From Larkinella sp. C7 (GTDB taxonomy: Bacteria > Bacteroidota > Bacteroidia > Cytophagales > Spirosomataceae), in assembly GCF_006149005.1 (NCBI RefSeq), contig NZ_VBSL01000006.1, positions 1-64,000 on the forward strand: a DNA stretch of 64,000 nt. The letters are read 5' to 3'. Below the pieces are notes generated by a model. It was not told where the DNA came from. It saw only the letters and a list, made by a program, of their open reading frames with translations, and ran no database searches. Shown one piece after another: positions 35,452 to 42,404 of the stretch. How positions within the stretch are numbered: position 1 is the stretch's first letter; each line of letters opens with the position of its first letter. The position numbers were made by a program, and so were the translations under genes.

Positions 35452-36015
35452 TTACCGGATGTTTTTTCGGATCCGGCTTAAAGCGTTGGGGGTAATGCCC
35501 AGCACCGCAGCCAGCTGTTTGATGGGTACTTTTTGTAAAAATTCCGGGTTGCTCATAAATTCCAGATACCGTTCTTCGGCTGACAGGGTCTGGAAATTCA
35601 AGATCTGATCGATCATTCGCACCGACATCGCTTCCCAGATTTTCCGGCCAAACTCTTCCCAAACGGGAACATGGCTGTATAAAAAGTCCATGTCCTTTTT
35701 ATCAATCACAACCAGTTTCGAATCTTCAATGGCCTCAATCGTAAACCGGGACGGTTTTTGAGGATGGAGGCTGGAAATCTCGGTGAAAAACTCATTTTTA
35801 AACGTTACCCAGGTTGTATTTTCCTGGTCATTCCGGTCATAAAAAAACCGGACCCCGCCCGACACAATGAAGAAGTATTGCTTTGCGATTTGTCCTTTTC
35901 TCAGGATCGTTTTCCCTTTGGGGATTTGCCTTTCGGTGCACCGGGAAAGGACCAGTTGCAAATCGGAATCATCGATCCAGATAATGGTTTTTATAAATCG
36001 GATAAATTCTTCCAT
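35452..36015 (-). CDS. Crp/Fnr family transcriptional regulator
   Basis: The 187-residue protein starts at 36015 (MEEFIRFIKTI); a longer frame to 36081 overlaps the DUF2200 gene with Arg/Cys-rich non-family residues and is rejected. It has a beta-roll (ILRKGQIAKQYFFIVSGGVRFFYDRNDQENTTW), helix C, and wHTH (PIKQLAAVLGITPNALSRIRKNI). It is upstream of the hydrolase/NmrA pair on the same strand (73 bp), with the CTACCAA-type dyad in the gap. Confidence 0.9.
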   Translation of the reverse strand: MEEFIRFIKTIIWIDDSDLQLVLSRCTERQIPKGKTILRKGQIAKQYFFIVSGGVRFFYDRNDQENTTWVTFKNEFFTEISSLHPQKPSRFTIEAIEDSKLVVIDKKDMDFLYSHVPVWEEFGRKIWEAMSVRMIDQILNFQTLSAEERYLEFMSNPEFLQKVPIKQLAAVLGITPNALSRIRKNIR

Positions 36016-36031
36016 GATTGTCGCCGTTCGT

Positions 36032-36397
36032 CTACACAACGCGCAAAATTTTCTCCATCGCACGACCTTTCGCCAATTCATCCACCAGCTTGTCCAAATA
36101 CCGGACCTGCTGCGTCAACGGATTCTCGATTTCTTCCACCCGATAGCCACAGATGGCCCCTGTAATGCGATGAGCAGCCGGGTTTAGTCTGGCATTTTGA
36201 AAGAAGGCTTCAAATGTCACCTTTTCTTCGATGAGTTCCTGCTGTCTTTTTTCATCAAAGCCGGTTAGCCAGGCAATTACCTGATGCAATTCGTCTTTTG
36301 TTCGGCCTTTCTTCTCCACTTTGGTGACATAGTGCGGGTATACTGAAGCGAAAGTCAGTTTTGCGATCCGCTCATCGTGTTCGGGCGTTGCTTTCAT
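36032..36397 (-). CDS. DUF2200 family protein
   Basis: The 121-residue protein matches the DUF2200 pattern: [35 protein letters not shown] split as [20 protein letters not shown] and then [15 protein letters not shown], followed by [20 protein letters not shown] and [14 protein letters not shown]. The family is small, cytosolic and of unknown function. The Crp/Fnr gene starts 16 bp downstream, so they may share a transcript. Confidence 0.9.
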   Translation of the reverse strand: MKATPEHDERIAKLTFASVYPHYVTKVEKKGRTKDELHQVIAWLTGFDEKRQQELIEEKVTFEAFFQNARLNPAAHRITGAICGYRVEEIENPLTQQVRYLDKLVDELAKGRAMEKILRVV

Positions 36398-36457
36398 ACC
36401 CTCTATTTTACTATAAATTCAGCTAACGGGCATGGTCTGTTCGGTATTTTTTCGATC

Positions 36458-37051
36458 TTAAGCTCCAACAGCACCGGTCTTGACTTCTCCCGCCCGCTGG
36501 TAACAGGCAATCAGTACACCACTTGGAGTAACGACATTCTCCGTTAGGGCAAAGGCTGCCGGGATCGGGCCATTGCCGAACAACTTTTTCCCTTCACCGA
36601 GCGTCAGGGGGTAAATTTTGAGCCGGAGTTCGTCCACTAAGTCATGCTGGAGTAGCAACTGAATAAGCTTGCTGCTGCCCCAAACCTGGAGGTCAGCCCC
36701 ATCGGACTGTTTGAGCTTTTTGATAGCGGCCACGCTGTCGAGGAATACCGAGTTTTTCCAATCGGAGCTTGTCAGGGTTGTAGACAGGACATATTTGGTA
36801 CCTTCATTGATCCCTGGCCATACATTTGCGTGCTTTGGCCAGTAGTCTTCCCAAATTTCAAAGGTTTTTCGACCCAACAGATAATCGGTCGGTTGCATCT
36901 CCTTTTGCACGACCTCACCACTCACTTCGTCACCATAGGGAGCCACCCAACCGCCATAGATAAAACCGCCTTCGGTATCTTCCCCAGGTCCGCCGGGTGC
37001 CTGCATGACGCCATCCAGGGTAATCATGGACAAAACAATTATTTTTCGCAT
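36458..37051 (-). CDS. Dihydrofolate reductase-like (RibD C-terminal) protein
   Basis: The 197-residue protein has RKIIVLSMITLDGVMQAPGG, DYLLGRKTFEIWEDYWP, YVLSTTL and ADLQVWGSSKLIQLLLQHDLVDELRL, the standard pattern of stand-alone RibD-C/YyaP-type reductases. It binds NADPH by homology; no substrate is known. It stands as a single gene. Confidence 0.92.
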   Translation of the reverse strand: MRKIIVLSMITLDGVMQAPGGPGEDTEGGFIYGGWVAPYGDEVSGEVVQKEMQPTDYLLGRKTFEIWEDYWPKHANVWPGINEGTKYVLSTTLTSSDWKNSVFLDSVAAIKKLKQSDGADLQVWGSSKLIQLLLQHDLVDELRLKIYPLTLGEGKKLFGNGPIPAAFALTENVVTPSGVLIACYQRAGEVKTGAVGA

Positions 37052-37208
37052 CGTATCGGACGGTTTTAGTACGACATAAATCTCGCTAAAAAATCCACTT
37101 CAATGAGAGTGTGAATGCGACAAGTCTGATGGCTGAATGCGACCAGAATGGCGTGGCCAGTGTAGAAAGAGCATCATGTTCCCGGTCGGTGTCCGCGCCG
37201 ACCGGGAA

Positions 37209-37634
37209 CTAGTGCTCCTGCGCAAGACCGTATCGTATGGCCGCTTCCAGTACCGCGATGTGTATATCGTTCAGCGTTTTGAACTTGATGCAATAGCCGC
37301 TCACACTCGCCTTTCCGAGCGTTGTTCCATAGGTCTGGGCCAGGTAGGTCTTATCTTCAATCCCAAGAACATAGACGGATATACCGCTTGTGTTTGCACT
37401 GAGACCAATCTGATAAAACTCCCGGGTTGTTCCATCCGCGTAGCGAATGGTCCGAAATCCATAGCCAATGCTGGGGTTCGAAACTGTTTTATTTTCACTG
37501 TTTTTACCATCCAGAAACCATAATTTACCGGCAGGCAGTTCGCGCAGCATGGTGCGGTGCAACGCTTGCAGGTCGCTGCGTTTGGGTTCGGGCTGGCTAC
37601 TGATATACTTTTCGATTTGCTCTTCGACGTTCAT
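37209..37634 (-). CDS. DUF1801 family protein
   Basis: The 141-residue protein begins VEEQIEKYISSQPEPKRSDLQALHRTM, typical of the DUF1801/YdhG domain, and continues with a compact beta domain (GYGFRTIRYADGTTREFYQIG, cut here as two phrases GYGFRTIRYADG and TTREFYQIGL). Cytosolic with no catalytic motif seen. The function of the family is unknown. Confidence 0.85.
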   Translation of the reverse strand: MNVEEQIEKYISSQPEPKRSDLQALHRTMLRELPAGKLWFLDGKNSENKTVSNPSIGYGFRTIRYADGTTREFYQIGLSANTSGISVYVLGIEDKTYLAQTYGTTLGKASVSGYCIKFKTLNDIHIAVLEAAIRYGLAQEH

Positions 37635-37716
37635 ATCAAATGATGGGTTCCTTGCGTTGGCTTTCTGCTTTGGGCAAGCGACAACGGTGTTTTTACCGAC
37701 GAATTGACAACGAAAA

Positions 37717-38217
37717 TCAGTTTTGCGATAAAGTGGCCAATACGGTTTCCAGGTTGTTCAGGGCCATGCTGAATCCTTCTTTGAAGCCCATTTCAATCAT
37801 TTTCTCCATGCGTTCGAGGGATTCATTGTAAATCGTGATACTGACTTTTGTCGTTCCGTTGTGTTCACTGAAATGTATATCCCAATCAGAACCGGGCAAT
37901 TCAGGGTTTTCATTCGGGTCGGCAAAGGCATTGAGCAGCTTGAAATTGGTTTTTGGACTAATGGATGTGTATTTCTGAATGGCCCAGTGCTCTTGTCCTT
38001 CCGGGCTTACCATCGCGTAAAACCGTCGGCCACCCACTTCAAAATTCATAACTTTTGTTTTGGAAGTCCAGGGTTTGGGTGCCCACCATTGGTCAAGAAT
38101 TTCCGGTTTGGTATACGCATCCCAAACGAGTGAAAGGTCAGCCGCAAATTCTCTGGTTATAAACACCGTTTTGGCGGCTTTGTCTACGGTAAAATCAACT
38201 GGCAACTCATTTTTCAT
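37717..38217 (-). CDS. SRPBCC (AHSA1-like) domain protein
   Basis: The 166-residue protein has [46 protein letters not shown] and the C-terminal helix [22 protein letters not shown], typical of activator-of-Hsp90-like START-type lipid/ligand pockets. Its start lies 11 bp inside the end of the ArsR gene, so the two form the common ArsR-SRPBCC operon. The ligand is unknown. Confidence 0.92.
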   Translation of the reverse strand: MKNELPVDFTVDKAAKTVFITREFAADLSLVWDAYTKPEILDQWWAPKPWTSKTKVMNFEVGGRRFYAMVSPEGQEHWAIQKYTSISPKTNFKLLNAFADPNENPELPGSDWDIHFSEHNGTTKVSITIYNESLERMEKMIEMGFKEGFSMALNNLETVLATLSQN

Positions 38218-38539
38218 TTTGCTGTTTTTTAAGGGTGGCTAATACAGTATCTAATTGGTTGAATCGATCTTCCCATAGTTGCCGGAATGGCTCGAGCCAG
38301 GTATCGATTTCTTTCATTTTGCCGATTTCAAGCTGGTAGTAAATTTCCCGGCCCGAAAGTTCCTGTTTTACCAGTTCGCATTCGGCCAATACTTTCAGAT
38401 GCTTTGAAACCGCTTGCCGGCTGGTGTGAAAATGCTCGGCCAGTGCGTTCGGCGTCATTGCCTGCATGGCAATAAGCACCAGAATGGCCCGTCGTGTCGG
38501 ATCGGCAATCGCCTGAAAAATGTCTCGTCTTGTTTCCAT
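38207..38539 (-). CDS. ArsR family winged-helix regulator
   Basis: The 110-residue protein has [38 protein letters not shown] (recognition helix) and [20 protein letters not shown]. No metal-binding Cys pair is present, as is usual for the SdpR/YceH-like ArsR proteins that accompany SRPBCC genes. It overlaps the SRPBCC gene by 11 bp and probably represses its own operon. It is divergent from the DoxX gene at 38791. Confidence 0.92.
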   Translation of the reverse strand: METRRDIFQAIADPTRRAILVLIAMQAMTPNALAEHFHTSRQAVSKHLKVLAECELVKQELSGREIYYQLEIGKMKEIDTWLEPFRQLWEDRFNQLDTVLATLKKQQNEK

Positions 38540-38676
38540 CTTTACCTATCTGCTACCATGTGGTTGCAAATATAAATGCAATTATCTGGTTGCGCAACTA
38601 TTTTTCAAACTCAAAATTTGGGAATCTTGAAAGTCATAAGGTGTTACTTGTCTTTTGAAATGGAATCAAATTCTGT

Positions 38677-38695
38677 TACTTTGTATCTCAAAGTA
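38677..38695. promoter_or_regulatory. Dyad TACTTTG-n5-CAAAGTA between the ArsR and DoxX genes
   Basis: The 7-bp arms are 38677-38683 and 38689-38695, lying about 100 bp upstream of the DoxX start and 140 bp upstream of the ArsR start. TTACTTTG, the left part, is one base off the Bacteroidota -7 element TAnnTTTG, so the dyad could overlap the DoxX promoter. Which regulator binds is unknown; ArsR is the nearest candidate. Confidence 0.45.
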
Positions 38696-38790
38696 CTTCG
38701 AGTGAAAAGTTTGAGTCTGTATCGCATCGACCTGGAAGAAAGATAGAAGGAGTAAACACAAAATGATTCATAACCATCAACTCAACTTTT

Positions 38791-39513
38791 ATGAGTTTAT
38801 CAAGCCGGCTTACCCAGGTGTATGAGGAAGCAAAGGGAAACAAATGGTTTCATTATTTTGCCGTTTTCTGTCGCATCATGCTGGCGCTGGGATTCATTCC
38901 ATCGGGGTTTGTCAAAGTGAATGGAGAACGGTTTGCCAGCGGTTTGTCCAACAACCATCCGCTGGGACACTATTTGGAAGCACTACACCAAACCGAATAC
39001 TACTACACCTTTATCGGCATTTCGCAGTTGGCCATTGCGCTCTTGTTACTCATTCCAAGAACAGCACTTCTGGGTGCACTGATGTATTTTCCCATTATCC
39101 TGAATATTTGTATCCTGGCCTATGCTACCCGCTTTGAAGGTACTCGGATTACAACACTCATGTTGCTGGCCGATTTGTATTTATTGTGTTGGGACTACGA
39201 CCGGATCAAGTCCATTTTACCGGTTAAACAAGGCAATGAAGCGGGCTACTCAGCAAGCAAAAAACCGTTGAGCAACCGATTTCCGTTCCTGTTTTTTGGG
39301 TGTGTTTTTGTGATGGTCGGAGCCGTAATCGTTGTAAACCAGTTTCTGTACGACATTCGACCGGGTAGTTCCCCGATGGAATGCACCAATGGATGTCCTG
39401 GCAATAGCAATCCAAAGGCCTGCGAAGACTTTTGTGACTGCATTCACAACCGGGGCAAACCGCTTCACGAGTGCCTGACCGTGTATAACAAAGCAAAGAG
39501 AACGAATCAATAG
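38791..39513 (+). CDS. DoxX-like membrane protein with Cys-rich C-terminal tail
   Basis: The 240-residue protein has four to five membrane segments (YFAVFCRIMLALGFIPSGFV, YYTFIGISQLAIALLLLIP, ALMYFPIILNICILAY, a segment around MLLADLYLLCW and LFFGCVFVMVGAVIVVNQF), the DoxX/MauE-like plan. After the last segment the tail carries six Cys in a C-x3-C-x8-C-x3-C-x-C-x10-C spacing, a feature I do not know from classical DoxX proteins. It could bind a metal or hold disulfides outside the membrane. It converges with the DUF2809 gene. Confidence 0.75.
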   Translation: MSLSSRLTQVYEEAKGNKWFHYFAVFCRIMLALGFIPSGFVKVNGERFASGLSNNHPLGHYLEALHQTEYYYTFIGISQLAIALLLLIPRTALLGALMYFPIILNICILAYATRFEGTRITTLMLLADLYLLCWDYDRIKSILPVKQGNEAGYSASKKPLSNRFPFLFFGCVFVMVGAVIVVNQFLYDIRPGSSPMECTNGCPGNSNPKACEDFCDCIHNRGKPLHECLTVYNKAKRTNQ

Positions 39514-39538
39514 GCTGGCGAAACCGTACTGGAACAAC

Positions 39539-39940
39539 TTAGGCTATTTTACTTCCGCTGCGATTCCACCGCCGGGCGGTTTTTGTCTTTTCAAGGTAGA
39601 CAACAAAAAGAACGCCGAGGGTATACGCCAGTAAATCAATCCATTCAAAGGAGGTGCCAATCACGATTCGGGCCAGTTTATACTGTTGAAGACCCAGCCG
39701 CTCAACCAGGTTAAAGTATTGCAGCACTTCAAGCGTATAGGAAAATACCAAAACAAAGAGGGCCGTTGGTAAAACCGTTATGTTCAGGAAGGCGCGTAAA
39801 AAACAGTAGATCAAAATCACCACCAGGAAATCACCCACGTACGGTCGAATGAATTCATCATGGAGAAATAAGGCAATTAGGACTTCGGTGATGAAGAGGA
39901 GTAGGGCGAGGATGAAGTAGTGGGGGCGGAATTTTAGCAA
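39539..39940 (-). CDS. DUF2809 membrane protein
   Basis: The 133-residue protein has four hydrophobic segments and the DUF2809 phrases HDEFIRPYVGDFLVVILIYC, FSYTLEVLQYFNLV, LARIVIGTSFEWIDLLAYTLG. It is a small inner-membrane protein of unknown function, predicted as a complete gene. Confidence 0.9.
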   Translation of the reverse strand: MLKFRPHYFILALLLFITEVLIALFLHDEFIRPYVGDFLVVILIYCFLRAFLNITVLPTALFVLVFSYTLEVLQYFNLVERLGLQQYKLARIVIGTSFEWIDLLAYTLGVLFVVYLEKTKTARRWNRSGSKIA

Positions 39941-40106
39941 GGTTTTGACTAGCGTGTTTTAGAAGTTGGTAGTTTCTTTTGGGACGGTTTTTCTCCGTTC
40001 TTGCTCGCATGTCGCGAGTGAGAGATAAAAGGAAGGGCTTCTAGCCTGAAGCCGGTTTTTGGTGTAAATTTCAAACTATTGCGACTCCTATCCACAGGGC
40101 TTCTGG

Positions 40107-41891
40107 CTAATTTTTTACTGTATATAAAATCTGTAAATCATCATCTATTTTCAACATAGTCAATATAAGCAACTTTAAGTATACGAAATAGTTATACTCG
40201 TGTTTTTGAATTTCTTCTGGGTTTGCTTGTGTGCCGTGTAAGTAACTATTTCTTAAATCTAATCCATTTGTAAACTCACTTTTGTTTAGGAAATAGTTGA
40301 AATAGGATTGTTCTGACTTTGAAAATAATGAACTCTCAAAGAATACTATATTTTCGGTTGCCATTTGTAGAGCTTCTTTCTGAAATTCTAAAGGATAACG
40401 ATAGAAAGAAACAAATTCATTATCGTACAAATCTTTAAATATTAGAATCCTTTCCGTATTTGTAATCTGAATAAAACCGTTGTCGTCTAATTTGATAAAA
40501 TTTTTACTTATCAAATAATTTAATTGTGGCTTTTGATGTTCTTCATACATGTTTAAGCTTACTTGTTCGTTCACAAGCAATTCGAAAAAAGTATGATATT
40601 TTTCTTCTTTGAATGGTTCAACGTAGGCGAGAAGTGTTTGGTCGGAGAAAAATAAATTTGAACAACTAACCATTTCTTTATTAGCAGCATTGAAATAGAT
40701 ATATTTATTTTTATTCAGGCTGGGAATGTCTTTAACTGAGTGTGGTGATGAAGATATTTGAAAAAGTTCAAAATCTATATTTCTATCTTCAACAAAAAGT
40801 TTGAATTGCTTTAAAATTGATTCGAATTCAGGTGCTAATAATCTTACTTTTTCAAAATATGAATTTTTTTCTGATGGTATTAAAAAACGAGCATTATCTG
40901 AAAAACTGTATATTTCTTGAAATACCGTTGTAAAAACATAATGTAAAATATTCTCTAATGATGTATCTAACTCGCTTACAATTTTGTTGTAACAATAAAT
41001 CTGAGCTTGTGACGTCATCTCAGATAAGGAAAATATTTTACCAATCCTGTATTCATTTTGAGAGTAAACTCCCATAACTCTTTCAAGTGTACCCATTTGG
41101 TTTTTCTTGCTTACAAGACTTATTCTGTTTTGATTATCAAGAAATTTAAATAAGTATTTGAAATTTAGGAAGAGGAGATATGGGTTATCGTTTTTTCTAA
41201 TAAAGTCCAAACTGTAAGTATAGTGCATCACAGATTTATCGTCAACGTAATCGTCTTTTATTTTACTTGTATTCTCTATAAAACTGACTGACACGCTATA
41301 AGTCTTCCCAGCTTTATCAGCAAAAAACCTTTCTGTCTCACTTTTGTGTAGCCGTTTTGCTTTTAGTCTTATCCTGTCTGAAATTTTGAAGTCGTTGCTA
41401 TTCCTTACATTTTTAATTAGTTTAATGTAATTCAAGTTTGTTTCGGGTAATTCCAAATAATTTGAAATAATATTTTCTTTATCTGTAATGGTCAAACTTT
41501 TAGGAATAAATTTTTGGTTTTTATGAAATTCATCTTCAGATTCATAAAAAGAAAGCAAAATTTCAGCAGATTGCGGATAGGTTAATAAAAAATTCTTTAA
41601 TTCTGTATTGTAGTAATCAACTATTCTTTTATGAGTTAAAATTTCATATATTAAGTGGGGTTCATTTTCAAGGATTTTACTAAAGTTTGGTTTTGATATT
41701 TGTTTGAATACATTATAATTACTTACTATTTCCCAAAATGAATGAATATAATTGTGTAATATTTGTTCGTATAATTCAGTTATATTGCTATCATTTATAC
41801 TTGAAAAGAATTGTCCAGTTATCTTACCATATTCTGTCGCCTTTTGTTTGAAATTGTCAATTTCTTCTTGTATCCAGCTTTTCAAATACAA
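40107..41891 (-). CDS. Orphan AT-rich gene with C-terminal HEPN-type motif; N-terminus frameshifted
   Basis: The visible frame codes 594 residues from a TTG (MYLKSWIQEE); no in-frame ATG suits as start. The previous 54-codon ORF (41899-42063) ends in the other frame at an A7 run (minus strand; 41907-41913). Removing one A joins them into one 651-residue protein (...LQLKK|YFDNELYLKSW...). The protein is mixed helical/beta, Asn/Lys-rich and unlike any family I know. Near the end, FTNGLDLRNSYLHGT contains R547-N-x3-H552, the RNxxxH signature of HEPN ribonucleases, followed by a helical end (YFVYLKLLILTML). Strong AT bias suggests recent acquisition; defence or toxin function is inference only. 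Confidence 0.7.
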   Translation of the reverse strand: MYLKSWIQEEIDNFKQKATEYGKITGQFFSSINDSNITELYEQILHNYIHSFWEIVSNYNVFKQISKPNFSKILENEPHLIYEILTHKRIVDYYNTELKNFLLTYPQSAEILLSFYESEDEFHKNQKFIPKSLTITDKENIISNYLELPETNLNYIKLIKNVRNSNDFKISDRIRLKAKRLHKSETERFFADKAGKTYSVSVSFIENTSKIKDDYVDDKSVMHYTYSLDFIRKNDNPYLLFLNFKYLFKFLDNQNRISLVSKKNQMGTLERVMGVYSQNEYRIGKIFSLSEMTSQAQIYCYNKIVSELDTSLENILHYVFTTVFQEIYSFSDNARFLIPSEKNSYFEKVRLLAPEFESILKQFKLFVEDRNIDFELFQISSSPHSVKDIPSLNKNKYIYFNAANKEMVSCSNLFFSDQTLLAYVEPFKEEKYHTFFELLVNEQVSLNMYEEHQKPQLNYLISKNFIKLDDNGFIQITNTERILIFKDLYDNEFVSFYRYPLEFQKEALQMATENIVFFESSLFSKSEQSYFNYFLNKSEFTNGLDLRNSYLHGTQANPEEIQKHEYNYFVYLKLLILTMLKIDDDLQILYTVKN

Positions 41892-41898
41892 TTCATTG

Positions 41899-42063
41899 TC
41901 AAAGTATTTTTTTAAGTTGTAAAGTTCTAAAAACTTCGTTGATGTCAGAATAATCGGATTTTATATCGTTTCTTAAAATATGTTCTCCTTTTGACAGTTG
42001 ATGTCCACCTGCCATATCTTCTTTAGAATAGAATTCAACTCGGTTTAAATCATGTTTACGCAT
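41899..42063 (-). CDS. 5' part of the HEPN-like gene (or separate 54-residue ORF)
   Basis: From the ATG at 42063 the frame reads MRKHDLNRVEFYSKEDM, then GGHQLSKGEHILRNDIKSDY and INEVFRTLQLKKIL, with a TGA at 41899. Its codon use and AT content match the downstream 594-residue frame, and the reading resumes naturally at the A7 run. I think both are one gene broken by an indel in a homopolymer. A short inverted repeat CGCATATT/AATATGCG (42059-42066, 42108-42115) brackets its start region. Confidence 0.6.
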   Translation of the reverse strand: MRKHDLNRVEFYSKEDMAGGHQLSKGEHILRNDIKSDYSDINEVFRTLQLKKIL

Positions 42064-42404
42064 ATTTCTTACGGACTGTTGCTATAGGGTTACATTTAAC
42101 TCTTACAATATGCGAAATTTTTACCGTAATATATGTGTTTTGATTTGTGTTATTACAGAATCTTATGTATTTTATATATTTGCCTTCGGCTTGACTATTC
42201 ATATCATTAGCGTAATCATTCAGCTTCAGTTGGCCGAACGAGCTTTTGATGTTTTGGGCTCGTTAGGATATTGATGTTTAAATAAAACCGCCCATTTTTC
42301 TACCCAACCCCCCGATCAAAATCACAACCCTCCCATAACCTTCCCGTAACATTGGGGTAATATAGCCACCCTACCTTTGGGTCGTCAAAAAACGACACCA
42401 AACC
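42064..42404. other. Divergent intergenic region with a Bacteroidota-type promoter for the TonB receptor gene
   Basis: The gap holds an exact -7 element TACCTTTG (42372-42379) with TTG at 42352-42354, a 17-bp spacing, which fits the TTG-N17-23-TAnnTTTG consensus. It lies 26 bp upstream of the ATG at 42405. The left half (42064-42240) is AT-rich and must carry the promoter of the HEPN-like gene. No further gene is seen. Confidence 0.7.
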
